NCBI GenBank assembly: GCA_028688905.1
Contig: JAQTXH010000006.1
Coordinates: forward strand, 146,305 to 210,304
Source of the DNA: Acidiphilium sp.
GTDB lineage: Bacteria > Pseudomonadota > Alphaproteobacteria > Acetobacterales > Acetobacteraceae
Length of the DNA: 64,000 nucleotides
Direction: 5' to 3'
In this document: positions 54,582-63,890 of the stretch, one piece after another
Position numbering within the stretch: position 1 is the first letter of the stretch
How the letters are laid out: every line of letters starts with the position of its first letter
Notes under the pieces: generated by a model
The model's database searches: none
What the model saw: the letters and a program-made list of their open reading frames with translations, nothing else
What the model was told of the DNA's origin: nothing
Made by a program: the position numbers and the translations under genes

Positions 54582-57500
54582 CTACTCCGTCGCCGTGTGT
54601 TGCTGGCCGATCAGCAGATAAACCGCTGGTAGCACGAACAAGGTAAACATCGTCCCGATCGACAACCCGGCCGCGATCACCATACCCATGTTGTAGCGCG
54701 CCGCGGCCCCCGCGCCGGTCGCGATGATCAGCGGCACGACGCCGAGCACCATCGCGGCGGTGGTCATCAGAATGGGGCGTAGCCTGATGCTGACGGCGTT
54801 TTCGATCGCTTCGCGTTTGGTCATGCCGGCGCGCTGGGATTCGTTGGCGACCTCGACAATCAAGATGCCATGTTTGCTGATCAGACCCATCAGGGTGACC
54901 AATCCAACCTCGGTATAGATGTTCAAGCTGAGGCCGAACCCGAGATAGATGAAAATCAAGGCCCCCGCGATCGACATCGGCACCGACACCAGAATGATCA
55001 GCGGGTCGCGGAATGAGTTGAACAGGGCGGCGAGGGCGAGGAAGATCACGATCACCGCGAAGCCGAAGGTGCCGAGGAAGCCGCTTTGTTCCTGCACGAA
55101 CTGGCGCATCGGGCCGCCGTAATCGATGTCGTAGCCGGTGGCAGGCAGGAGTTGTTTGGCGAGGTTATCGAGTGTGGTGACGGTTTCGCCTTGCGAGACG
55201 CCGGGAGCCGCGACGCCCTGGATGGTGGCGGAATTGAGTTGCTGGAAGTGATTGACCGATTCCGGGATGACCTGGCTCGTGATGTGGGCGACCGCGCTGA
55301 GCGGGATCGGCACGCCGTTGACGGCAGTGATCGGATAGTCGAGCAATTGTGCCGAATTGAGCCGGTTGATTTGTGAAACCTGTGGGATAACCTGATAGGA
55401 TCGATCGTCGAGGCTGAAGTAATTGACGTAAAGGCCGCCGAGCGCCTCGGTCAGCGCGGCTCCGACCTGGCTCATGGTCAGGCCCAGGTTGGCGGCCTTG
55501 GCGCGATCGATCACCACGGTGGATTGCGGCTGATCGATTTTCAGATCCGATTGCAGGAACATGAATTTACCGCTCTTCAGGGCCGCGGCAAGGACTTTTT
55601 TCGATACGGTGTCGAGTACGGAAAATGGTTCGGTGGTCTTGATGACGAACTGGACCGGCAGGCCCTGCGAACCCGGCAGGGAGGCGGGTTGGAAGGCGAC
55701 GACCTGCTGGCCGGCGACGTTGGCATTAACCTGATCCTGAATTTCCTTTTGCAGTACGGTGGCGGATTTCGCGCGATCGTCCCAGGGGGTGAGCACCATG
55801 CCACCGATCGACATTGTGGTGGTTTCGAACTGGAAGGTGTGGGCGACAGACTTGTGCGACAGCATCAGGCGGTTGACTTCCTTGCCCCACATGACTTTCT
55901 GATCCAGCGTCGCGTTAGGTGCCGAGGTGGATGACATGATCACGACGCCCTGGTCTTCCTGCGGGGCAAGCTCGGACTTGGAGCCGGTGGCGAGGAAATA
56001 GATGCTGACCAGAATGATCGCCCCGAAGGTCAATGTGACCGGCAGGGTTGCCAGGCTGCCGCGCAGCAGGCGCATGTATAAACCGTGAACCTTGGCAAAC
56101 GCGCGATCGATGAAGTGAACCAGGCGGGCTTCCACCGTGTTGTCTTCACGGGAAATGTGATGCAGCATCCGCGATGACAGCATCGGCGATAATGTTAGTG
56201 CGACAATCGCCGAAATGGTCACCGCCGCGACCAAGGTGAAAGCGAATTCGGTGAACAGCGCGCCGGTGAGGCCAGACTGGAAGCCGATCGGCGCGTAAAC
56301 CGCCGCGAGCACGATGGTCATCGCGACGATTGGACTGGCCAGTTCGCCGGCCGCCGCCATTGCGGCCTGGAGGCGTGGTTCGCCATTATCGAGGTGGCGA
56401 TTGACGTTTTCGACAACGATGATGGCATCATCGACCACCAGGCCGATCGCCAGCACCAGAGCGAGCAGAGTGAGCAAATTGATCGTGAAGCCGAGCACCG
56501 CCATCGCGGCAAAGGTGCCGATCAGGGACAGCGGAATTGCGATGACCGGGATGATCACCGAACGCGGGGTGCCGAGGAAGGCGAACACCACGAACACAAC
56601 GATCAGCAGGGCTTCGATCAGCGCGGCGATGACGTCGTGGATCGATGCGTTGACGAATTCAGCCGAGTTATAAACGATGGCACCTTGCAGACCGGAGGGT
56701 AGTTGCGCCTGGATGCTGGGGAATTTTTTGGTGATCGCGTCGACCACGGTGAGCAGATCGGCACCGGGGGCAACCTCGATGCCGATATAGACGCCAGATT
56801 TACCGTCGAACGCCACTTCGGAATCATAGGTGTTCGAGCCCAGCTCGACGTGCGCGACATCGCCCAGCCGCACGATGGCACCGTTCGATTGGGTGAGAAT
56901 GAGATTGCGGAATTCAGCGGCACTGTGCAAGCTTGTGGAGGCGGTCAGCGACGTTTGGGTCATCGTGCCTTTGGTGTTGCCCAGCGCACTGATGAAATCA
57001 TTGCCGCTGAGGGCGGCGAACACGTTGCTCGCGGTCAGGCCGTAGGCGGCGAGTTTGTTGGGTTCGAGCCAGATGCGCATCGCATAGTTCTGGGCACCGA
57101 GAATCTGGGCTGCCTGCACGCCCTGTACCGATTGCAATTGCGGCTGGACGATACGGGTCAAGTAATCGGTGATCTGATTGGCCGTCAGCACATCGCTTTT
57201 GAAGCCGAGATACATCGCATCGAGCGTCTGGCCAACCTGCAATACCAGTTGTGGTTGCTGGGTGCCGCTGGGCAATTGATTGAGAACCGATTGAATTTGT
57301 GCCTGAATTTCGGTCAGGGCTTTGCTGGTGTTATAGTCGAGGACCAGATTGACCACGATGGTGCTGGTGCTGGTCTGGCTGGTCGAGGTCATGTAGTCGA
57401 TGCCGTTGACCTGTGAGACGGCGTTCTCGATCGGGGTGGTGACAAACCCGGCCATCGTGCTGGGGTCGGCCCCAGGATAGGTCGTGGTGATGGTGATGGT

Positions 57501-57632
57501 GGCGTTTTCGGTTTTGGGATATTCCAGAATAGGCAGGGACCCCACCGATTTGAGGCCGAGCACCAGAATGATCGCACTGACGACAATGGCCAGGACCGGC
57601 CGGCGGATGAACAGAGCCGTGAAGTTTTTCAT
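54582..57632 (-). CDS. RND efflux permease, HAE1 family (second pump)
   Basis: 1016 residues. FTALFIRRPVLAIVVSAIIL is at the N-terminus, with GLVVDDAIIVVENVNRHLD in the membrane core and a C-terminal half with FLGTFGFAVIVIFLALAALFNS. It is a separate paralogue from the first pump and only moderately similar to it. The start ATG lies nine bases after the adaptor stop. Substrate unknown; a TetR gene divergent from the operon is the likely controller. Confidence 0.93.
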   Translation of the reverse strand: MKNFTALFIRRPVLAIVVSAIILVLGLKSVGSLPILEYPKTENATITITTTYPGADPSTMAGFVTTPIENAVSQVNGIDYMTSTSQTSTSTIVVNLVLDYNTSKALTEIQAQIQSVLNQLPSGTQQPQLVLQVGQTLDAMYLGFKSDVLTANQITDYLTRIVQPQLQSVQGVQAAQILGAQNYAMRIWLEPNKLAAYGLTASNVFAALSGNDFISALGNTKGTMTQTSLTASTSLHSAAEFRNLILTQSNGAIVRLGDVAHVELGSNTYDSEVAFDGKSGVYIGIEVAPGADLLTVVDAITKKFPSIQAQLPSGLQGAIVYNSAEFVNASIHDVIAALIEALLIVVFVVFAFLGTPRSVIIPVIAIPLSLIGTFAAMAVLGFTINLLTLLALVLAIGLVVDDAIIVVENVNRHLDNGEPRLQAAMAAAGELASPIVAMTIVLAAVYAPIGFQSGLTGALFTEFAFTLVAAVTISAIVALTLSPMLSSRMLHHISREDNTVEARLVHFIDRAFAKVHGLYMRLLRGSLATLPVTLTFGAIILVSIYFLATGSKSELAPQEDQGVVIMSSTSAPNATLDQKVMWGKEVNRLMLSHKSVAHTFQFETTTMSIGGMVLTPWDDRAKSATVLQKEIQDQVNANVAGQQVVAFQPASLPGSQGLPVQFVIKTTEPFSVLDTVSKKVLAAALKSGKFMFLQSDLKIDQPQSTVVIDRAKAANLGLTMSQVGAALTEALGGLYVNYFSLDDRSYQVIPQVSQINRLNSAQLLDYPITAVNGVPIPLSAVAHITSQVIPESVNHFQQLNSATIQGVAAPGVSQGETVTTLDNLAKQLLPATGYDIDYGGPMRQFVQEQSGFLGTFGFAVIVIFLALAALFNSFRDPLIILVSVPMSIAGALIFIYLGFGLSLNIYTEVGLVTLMGLISKHGILIVEVANESQRAGMTKREAIENAVSIRLRPILMTTAAMVLGVVPLIIATGAGAAARYNMGMVIAAGLSIGTMFTLFVLPAVYLLIGQQHTATE

Positions 57633-57641
57633 GGGTTCAAC

Positions 57642-58826
57642 TCAATCGTTCGGCACGACAGGATTGGGTGAATTCGCCGGCACGATTTTGTTGTCGATCA
57701 GGACCGGCGAATTGTTGAGCAGTTTGACCTGTCCCGCGACGACGACCTGGTCGCCCGGATCGACACCCTTCAAAATGGCCACTTGGTCCCCGCGCGTTTG
57801 GCCAAGAGTGACAAAAACCTGTTTGGCATGCTGTGTCGGTTGGTTCCTGGCGGGAGTTTTCGGCGGGTTTTTGTCGGGTTCCACCAGAAACACGGTGTCG
57901 CCAAACGAGTTATAGGCGATCGCGGTCTGCGGTAACGTAACGACCGCCTCCGGCGCGCCGACATCGATGGCGACGCGCGCAAACATGCCTGGGCGCAGTT
58001 CATCGTGCGGGTTGGTCAGGCGGGCGCGAATCTGAATCATCCTTGTGGTGGTGCTCACTGCTGAATCGATCGCGATAATCTTGCCGTCGAAGGGTGTTGT
58101 TCCGAAGGCATCGACCGAGACCTGGACCCTCATGCCAGAATGGATCGTCCGCAGCGATGCCTGCGGGAGATAGAAATCGATGTCGATCGGGTTGAGTTCC
58201 TGCAAGGAGGCAATGGCGGTGCCAGCCGCGAGATATTGGCCGAGATCGACCGCCCGGATGCCGATGCGACCGGAGAAGGGGGCTACGATCTGTTTTTCCG
58301 CCATCAGCGCCAGTTGGCTTTTTACTTGTGCCTCGCCGCTTGCCAGGTTGGCGCGATCGGTATCGACCGTCTGCATACTGACGGCCTGGGCGTGGTATTG
58401 CGCGAGGTCGCGCTGATAGGTTATTCGATCCAACAGTGCCGTGGCCTTCAACTGCGCCAGGAGTGCCTGATCGTTGTTCGGTTGCAGGGTGACCAGAACC
58501 TGGCCCTTCTTGACGTCCTGACCGGATTTGAAGGTGATCGTGCTGACAATGCCGGAAACCTCCGACGAGAGATCGGCACCCTGTTCGGCAATCAGTGTGC
58601 CGGTGGAAGTCTGCACTGGCTGGAACGACGTTTTTTGCGCGATCATGGTCGCGACCGTTTGCGGCGGATTTTTCAGCGTCGCGAGGAATTTGCCAATCAT
58701 GATATTGCGGAACGCCCCGAACCCGAAAATCAGGAACAGGACGACGCCGACCAGGATCAGCATGATGATCATGCGCTTGGTCGCCGAAGGGCGCTTGCCT
58801 GCCCTGGTGGTTATGGGGGCCGTCAT
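57642..58826 (-). CDS. RND periplasmic adaptor (second pump)
   Basis: 394 residues: inner-membrane anchor (MIIMLILVGVVLFLIFGFG), biotinyl-lipoyl halves SGIVSTITFKSGQDVKKGQVLVTL and IVAPFSGRIGIRAVDLGQYL around a short coiled coil. A Pro/Lys-rich insert near residues 310-335 is unusual for the family. The ATG at 58826 overlaps the stop of the outer-membrane-factor gene (ATGA). Confidence 0.92.
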   Translation of the reverse strand: MTAPITTRAGKRPSATKRMIIMLILVGVVLFLIFGFGAFRNIMIGKFLATLKNPPQTVATMIAQKTSFQPVQTSTGTLIAEQGADLSSEVSGIVSTITFKSGQDVKKGQVLVTLQPNNDQALLAQLKATALLDRITYQRDLAQYHAQAVSMQTVDTDRANLASGEAQVKSQLALMAEKQIVAPFSGRIGIRAVDLGQYLAAGTAIASLQELNPIDIDFYLPQASLRTIHSGMRVQVSVDAFGTTPFDGKIIAIDSAVSTTTRMIQIRARLTNPHDELRPGMFARVAIDVGAPEAVVTLPQTAIAYNSFGDTVFLVEPDKNPPKTPARNQPTQHAKQVFVTLGQTRGDQVAILKGVDPGDQVVVAGQVKLLNNSPVLIDNKIVPANSPNPVVPND

Positions 58827-60388
58827 GGCAGAACTCCACAGCAGGTTTGAACGTCTTTCGCGATATCCCGGCGATTCCACCAGCCGCCTCCGAGCGCCTG
58901 GAACAGCGCTGCCGTGTCGGCATAGCGTTGCGCACTCGCCTTGATCCGCGCGATGACGGCGGTTTGATAGGTTTGTTCGGCGGTTAGCACCGCAGTGTAG
59001 GGCGCACCGCCGAGACGGTACTGGTTCTCGGTGACGGCGAGGCTGGCTTCGGCCGATTGCTCGTATATCTGATCGGCCGCGAGGGTCGATGCGTCGTAAT
59101 GCAAAGCGAGCAGCGTATCGGATACGTTCTGAAACGCGAGAACCACCGTGTTTTGATAATTTGCCGCTGCTTCCTGCATCGTTGCCACTGCGGCCCGCCG
59201 TTTGAACAGCAGCGTGCCCCCCTGGAACAATGGTTGGGTGATCCCCGAAGCCAGGTTCCAAAGCAGGGTCTGCGGCGTGAACAGCGACGCGGCCGACAAT
59301 GCCTCGTGCCCGACACTGCCGGTAAGGGTGATCTGCGGCAGCATGTTTGCGGTCGCGACACCCACCAGGGCGGTGTCCTCATGGAGCACGGCAGCGGCTT
59401 CGCGGATGTCCGGTCGCTGACGCACCAGCGCCGAGGGCAGGCTGACTGGCAGTGTGCGGGGCAGGGTAAGATCGGCCAGTTTGAAATTTTCCAGATGAAA
59501 CTGGCTCGGCATCACACCCTCATAGGCGGCCAGTTGGTTGCGCTCCTGCGCCAACTGGCTTTGCAAAGGCGGCAGGGTGGCGCGGGTTTGCGCCAACTGG
59601 CTCTCCTGGGTCAGCGCATTCGCCGCTGGAACGCCGCCAAGGACTACCTGCCGGTGCAGAATGTTCAGTTCGTGTTGCTCGGCGGCGATGATCTGGCCGG
59701 TCGCCTTGATCTGTTCGACCAGCGCGGCATCGGTGACCGCGGCGGTGACAATGTTGGCGGTGAGCGACAGATAGGTCGCTTCCAGGGCAAAGCGCTGATC
59801 CTGCGCCTGGGCCTGCAAATTCTCGACCTGCCGACGGACGCCGCCGAAAATATCCGGGGCGTACGACACCGAAACACTGGCATTCAGCAGGGAAAACGGA
59901 GCACTGCCGGACGTCACCGCGCCTGGGGTGCCCGTACTGCCCGTTCCCGTACTGCTCGTCCCAGTACTGCCGGCCCCGAACGGGCTACGCTCACGGGCTG
60001 CCTGAAAATTGCCGCTGAGTGAGGGAAAAAACGAACCTTCCTGGGCGCGAGCGGTGTTTCGCGCCGCGAGCAAAGCATTTTGCGCGGCGAGCAGGCTGGG
60101 ATTGTTCGCCAGCGCGGTCTGGATCAGATCATTGAGCGGTCGTGAATGAAACAGGCTCCACCATGCGCCTTCGATCCGTTGCCCCACCACCAGGCGCTGC
60201 GCCGTGCCGCCGACCACATTTGCCGAAGCCGTCGTACCCGGCAGCGGTTGCTCGGTGTAGGCGCTCACCCGCGGTGCCGGGGGACGGTGATAGTTTGGCC
60301 CGACCGCGCAACCCTCCAGCAGGGCAGCGCCACCCAGAGCGGTCAGCCACGCTGCGCGCCGCTGTTGTTTTGAATAACTGTCTGTCAT
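58823..60388 (-). CDS. RND outer-membrane factor, NodT-family lipoprotein (second pump)
   Basis: 521 residues. The lipobox is LLEGC, then AVGPNYHRPPAPR as in NodT proteins. A Gly/Thr/Ser-rich low-complexity insert (near residues 130-150, repeats of GTSSTGTGSTG type) is odd. The rest is the usual two-repeat helical channel. An ATG 60 bases further up is possible. It is the first gene of the operon and is divergent from the TetR gene. Confidence 0.9.
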   Translation of the reverse strand: MTDSYSKQQRRAAWLTALGGAALLEGCAVGPNYHRPPAPRVSAYTEQPLPGTTASANVVGGTAQRLVVGQRIEGAWWSLFHSRPLNDLIQTALANNPSLLAAQNALLAARNTARAQEGSFFPSLSGNFQAARERSPFGAGSTGTSSTGTGSTGTPGAVTSGSAPFSLLNASVSVSYAPDIFGGVRRQVENLQAQAQDQRFALEATYLSLTANIVTAAVTDAALVEQIKATGQIIAAEQHELNILHRQVVLGGVPAANALTQESQLAQTRATLPPLQSQLAQERNQLAAYEGVMPSQFHLENFKLADLTLPRTLPVSLPSALVRQRPDIREAAAVLHEDTALVGVATANMLPQITLTGSVGHEALSAASLFTPQTLLWNLASGITQPLFQGGTLLFKRRAAVATMQEAAANYQNTVVLAFQNVSDTLLALHYDASTLAADQIYEQSAEASLAVTENQYRLGGAPYTAVLTAEQTYQTAVIARIKASAQRYADTAALFQALGGGWWNRRDIAKDVQTCCGVLP

Positions 60389-60590
60389 GTCATGTAATAA
60401 TCGTGACGCGCATGAACCAAGGTTGGACCGCATCATTGGTGCCAGCATCTGCGCGGCGAAGCCTCCTGAAGTGCAGCGCGGAAACTACAGAGTTTTCATC
60501 ACTCTCGTCAAGATGATGTTAACACGGCCCGATCGCGCTTGAAATCGGCTTGTGTCTCTGCGATGTGTCACCCAATCCAGGAATGCATTA

Positions 60591-61301
60591 ATGGGAATAT
60601 CAGACATTGTTTCACGAGTTTCGCGCCGTCCGGCGGCTCGCGCGGACCGGCCCCGGCGTTGCGCGGTTGCCGAGGCGGTGGAGCAGCGGCGCGCGGCATT
60701 GATCGCCGTTGCCGAGCGCGTTTTTTGCAAGCGCGGTTATCACGACGCGACGATGGACGATGTTGCCGCCGCCGCCGGCATTTCCAAGCGCACGCTCTAC
60801 CAGCTTGTGCAATCGAAGGAGGAATTGTTCACCGCCCTGCTCGCCCGCCACCGCAAACCGTTCGACTTTTCGGTGGAGGTAAACGGCCGCGCCGTGGAAG
60901 CCGTGCTGCACGACATGCTGAAAGGCTGGGCGCATCATGTGCTCAGCCCCTCGCTGATTGCGCTGCTGCGGCTGATCATGGCGGAACACATCCACGGCAA
61001 AACCTTGTCGCAGTTGCTCGACCGGGAAAGCGCCAAACCATGCAGCGATGCATTGCAGACGTATTTCGCCCTTTGCCGCGATCAGGGGTGCCTCGTTATC
61101 GCCGACCCGGAGGAGGCGGCGCAAATGCTCTATGGCATGGCGATCGGCAATATCCACATCCAACTGCTGCTCGGCCTCGGCAAGGCACCCAGCCGCGCCG
61201 AGCTCGATGCGCGCATCACCCGCGCGATCGAATTATTCCTGGCCGGTGCCCAGCCGCGTGGACCCACCCGGCAGGTCGGCGAAGCGGTGGCCGAGGGTTG
61301 A
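60591..61301 (+). CDS. TetR-family regulator
   Basis: 236 residues with the TetR HTH near residues 35-80 (RVFCKRGYHDATMDDVAAAA, then GISKRTLYQLVQSKEELF) and a C-terminal domain like that of AcrR-type regulators (TetR_C). Divergent from the second pump, with a 202-base gap holding both promoters, so it probably represses the pump and responds to a pump substrate. Its 3' end overlaps the convergent PaaX-type gene by 69 bases. The first ATG upstream (60552) adds a poor N-terminus. Confidence 0.87.
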   Translation: MGISDIVSRVSRRPAARADRPRRCAVAEAVEQRRAALIAVAERVFCKRGYHDATMDDVAAAAGISKRTLYQLVQSKEELFTALLARHRKPFDFSVEVNGRAVEAVLHDMLKGWAHHVLSPSLIALLRLIMAEHIHGKTLSQLLDRESAKPCSDALQTYFALCRDQGCLVIADPEEAAQMLYGMAIGNIHIQLLLGLGKAPSRAELDARITRAIELFLAGAQPRGPTRQVGEAVAEG

Positions 61302-62126
61302 ATCGGCTGGCGGCAGGCGGCCCGCCTGGGTGATCGCGTGTTGGTCGAGCCATGATTCCGAGGGAGGCAGCAACGCCGCATAGAGCGCGGCACACAGGGC
61401 GCGCGCGGTGGCCCCAGCCCAGCAATCCGGCAGGAACGCGGCGGGGAGCCGGGGGTCGCGCAAGACCATCCGGCGATAATCATGAACCAGCAGAATCCGC
61501 GTCAGCATGACATCGCGCGGGGTAAAACCGGCAATCTCCCCGGCGATCTCGCCATAGGTTCGGATAAACGTTTCATAAAGCGCGGACAGGGCGTCGAGCC
61601 GCCAGGCTTTGGCCGCCAGACGCACCAAGGTGTCACCTGACGCCTCGGCGGTAAACGCCAGAACATTCGCCGCCACCGACGGCGGCAACGGCCGGTCGGG
61701 TGCGATCATCACGCCTTGCCACGCGACGAAACCCAACCGGGTCAAGCGCTCCCGCACGGCTTCGCGTGCCTCGCTCGCTTCGAGCAGAATAAGGCAGAGC
61801 CGATCGACGTGGGGCCGCCGCGCCGGACCGAATATATGCCGTGAAGCGCGCACGAACGCGCCGCGCCGCGCCGCGCCAATCTCGTAATAGCTCGCCCGGC
61901 TCTGCCGGCTGGCGAGCAGCCACCCATCGGCTGCCAGACGCGAGATTGCGGTGCGGACCACGCCAGCACTGATACCCAGCGCGGCGGTAAGTTCAAGGAT
62001 CGTCGAGAGCGCCACGACACCACCCCGCGGCATGATCGCGTCGCCCATCAGGGTGACAATCAGCGACCCGGTATGCGAGGGTTGCTCTTGCAATCGATTG
62101 ATCAGGGCGGCGAGATGGGCGTTCAT
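61233..62126 (-). CDS. PaaX-family transcriptional regulator
   Basis: 297 residues. The N-terminal part (GSLIVTLMGDAIMPRGGVVALSTILELTAALG and VVRTAISRLAADGWL) is the PaaX winged HTH; the rest has RHIFGPARRPHVDRLCLILL and the C-terminal AFLPDCWAG region of the family. Classical PaaX represses phenylacetate genes and binds phenylacetyl-CoA; no paa genes are present here. It is divergent from lrgAB with a 74-base gap, suggesting these are its targets. Confidence 0.85.
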   Translation of the reverse strand: MNAHLAALINRLQEQPSHTGSLIVTLMGDAIMPRGGVVALSTILELTAALGISAGVVRTAISRLAADGWLLASRQSRASYYEIGAARRGAFVRASRHIFGPARRPHVDRLCLILLEASEAREAVRERLTRLGFVAWQGVMIAPDRPLPPSVAANVLAFTAEASGDTLVRLAAKAWRLDALSALYETFIRTYGEIAGEIAGFTPRDVMLTRILLVHDYRRMVLRDPRLPAAFLPDCWAGATARALCAALYAALLPPSESWLDQHAITQAGRLPPADSTLGHRFADLPGGSTRLGTGQE

Positions 62127-62200
62127 GTTGTGATAACACCCCAATCCGCCCCGCTTGGCCAGCATGGCGCATACGGATTGCGGCACGCACCGGAGAGACC

Positions 62201-62542
62201 ATGGTCGGAGCCATCACGCTGCTGTTGGTATGCCAGTTGTTGGGCACCATCATCGCCCACGCCGCCGGCTGGCCGATTCCAGGGCCGGTGCTGGGGTTGG
62301 TGTTGCTGCTGGCCCTGCTGGTGTGGCGCGGCGGACCCTCGCCAGCGCTGCATGAAACTTCGAGCGGGTTGCTCAAGCAGCTTGGTTTGCTGTTCGTGCC
62401 GGCGGGTGTCGGCATCGTCAATGAATTGCATGTGCTGCGAACCGATGCCTTGGCGATCGCGGTGGCGATTCCGGTCTCGACCCTGCTGGCGCTGGGCGTG
62501 ACCGGGATGTTGATGCAACTATTTGCACGGGGCGATCGCTGA
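62201..62542 (+). CDS. lrgA: LrgA/CidA-family membrane protein
   Basis: 113 residues with four transmembrane segments, IPGPVLGLVLLLALL near residues 25-39 and LLFVPAGVGIVNE near 64-76, both conserved in holin-like LrgA. It works with LrgB in control of lysis or as a metabolite (pyruvate) exporter. It overlaps lrgB by one base. Confidence 0.9.
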   Translation: MVGAITLLLVCQLLGTIIAHAAGWPIPGPVLGLVLLLALLVWRGGPSPALHETSSGLLKQLGLLFVPAGVGIVNELHVLRTDALAIAVAIPVSTLLALGVTGMLMQLFARGDR

Positions 62543-63276
62543 TGCATTTTTCACCGCACGGCGATTTTTATCACGTCTGGATCTATCTGCAGAGCGGCCC
62601 GCAGCTTGGCCTGGTCGCCACCTTGCTGGTTTGGCAGGGAGCGACGTGGCTTGATCGCCGGACCGGCCATGCGTCGTGGTCGAACCCGATCATGATCTCG
62701 ATTGCGGTGCTCGCGATGTTGCTGCTGGCCACGGGCACCTCGTACCAGACCTATTTCCGGGGCGGCCAGTATGTTCAGTTTCTGCTTGGCCCGGCGACGG
62801 TGGCGCTGGCGGTGCCGATGGTTGCCAATTTCGCCACCATGCGGCGCAACCTGATCCCGATTCTGATCGCGGTGATCGCCGGGTCGGTCACGGCTGCGGT
62901 CTCGGCCATGCTGATCGCCCACTGGCTGGGTGCGCCGCGCGATGTGGTGATTTCGATGGCCCCGAAATCGGTCACGACCCCGATCGCGATGGGGATTTCG
63001 CAGGATCTGGGCGGGATTCCGTCGTTGACCGCGATTTTCGTGCTGCTCACCGGGGTATTTGGCGGGCTGGTGTGCATGCCGTTGTTCCGTGCGCTGCGGA
63101 TCACCGACCGCCGCGCCCAGGGACTGGCCGGTGGCACCGGCGCGCATGGGCTGGCGACCGCTCGGCTGCTGCTCGAGAGCGAAACCGCCGGTGCGTTCGG
63201 CGGTCTGGCGATTGGGCTGAACGGGCTGATCACGGCCATTCTGGTACCGCTGCTGGTGCGGTGGTTAGGGTTTTGA
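62542..63276 (+). CDS. lrgB: LrgB-family membrane protein
   Basis: 244 residues with about seven to eight transmembrane segments and the family signature MAPKSVTTPIAMGIS at about residue 139, plus GTGAHGLATARLLLESETAGAF. It forms a two-gene unit with lrgA. Its last codons overlap the minus-strand GNAT remnant. Confidence 0.9.
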   Translation: MHFSPHGDFYHVWIYLQSGPQLGLVATLLVWQGATWLDRRTGHASWSNPIMISIAVLAMLLLATGTSYQTYFRGGQYVQFLLGPATVALAVPMVANFATMRRNLIPILIAVIAGSVTAAVSAMLIAHWLGAPRDVVISMAPKSVTTPIAMGISQDLGGIPSLTAIFVLLTGVFGGLVCMPLFRALRITDRRAQGLAGGTGAHGLATARLLLESETAGAFGGLAIGLNGLITAILVPLLVRWLGF

Positions 63277-63402
63277 ACAGATCAGGCTTTTGCTGAAAAC
63301 CAACGCATCAACCACAGTGCCGTCGGGCAAGCCGCCCCCTTCGGGAAGACGGCCGACGTTCTGGTAGCCTAAGTGTAGCTGCGCGACATCATCCGCGGCC
63401 AT
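63265..63402 (-). pseudogene. C-terminal remnant of a GNAT-family acetyltransferase
   Basis: A 45-codon frame reading DVAQLHLGYQNVGRLP and then PDGTVVDALVFSKSL resembles the last beta-strands of GNAT acetyltransferases. The acetyl-CoA-binding core is missing; upstream (higher coordinates) the frame meets IS-type repeats. Moderately confident as homology, since it is short. Confidence 0.45.
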
Positions 63403-63425
63403 GCGCGATTTCATCGGCAATTTCT

Positions 63426-63534
63426 GTTCAAATTAAGTGATCGCAGAACGATCGCCGTGCGCAGATTAAGTGCCTCCATGCGCAAATTAAATGATCGGCG
63501 CGCGACATCAGAGGGCCGTGCGCAAAATTCATGA
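63426..63534. repeat. Four TGCGCAAATTAAGTGA-like repeats, possible IS21-family end
   Basis: Similar 15-16-base words start at 63426, 63458, 63479 and 63519 (for example GCGCAGATTAAGTG and GCGCAAATTAAATGA). Multiple short terminal repeats of this kind are typical of IS21-family ends, where the transposase binds. No istA/istB gene is present, so only an end or scar remains. Confidence 0.45.
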
Positions 63535-63553
63535 CACTGGACGCTACCCCGTG

Positions 63554-63890
63554 TCACCGGTACCCGCCTGACGCGGTAATTACCTGTCCGGTGATCCATC
63601 GAGCCGCCTCGGAAGCCAGAAAGCCAACAACTTCCGCGACTTCTTCCGGTGTGCCCAGGCGGCCAAGCGGCGTGTCCTTCATGATTTCTTGTTTGGCTTC
63701 CTCGGGAACTTTTGCTTTCATCTTCTCCGTCATAATCAGGCCCGGGGCGACCGCGTTGACGCGGATTTTCCGTGGTCCCAATTCGGCCGCCAGGCTCACG
63801 GTGATGGCATTCACCGCCGCTTTGGTCGCGCAATACACCGCTCCGCCTGCTATCGGAGAAACGCCCTGAACTGAGACCCAATGACCGTCA
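63554..63890 (-). pseudogene. Short-chain dehydrogenase C-terminal part, interrupted by an IS110-type element
   Basis: The frame from SVQGVSPIAGG has the SDR active site YCATKAAVNAITVSLAAELG (Y-x3-K), RVNAVAPG, and the end WITGQVITASGGYR. The N-terminal Rossmann half is missing; upstream the sequence runs into the leader of the IS110 transposase. The exact junction, around 63870-63895, is uncertain. Confidence 0.75.
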
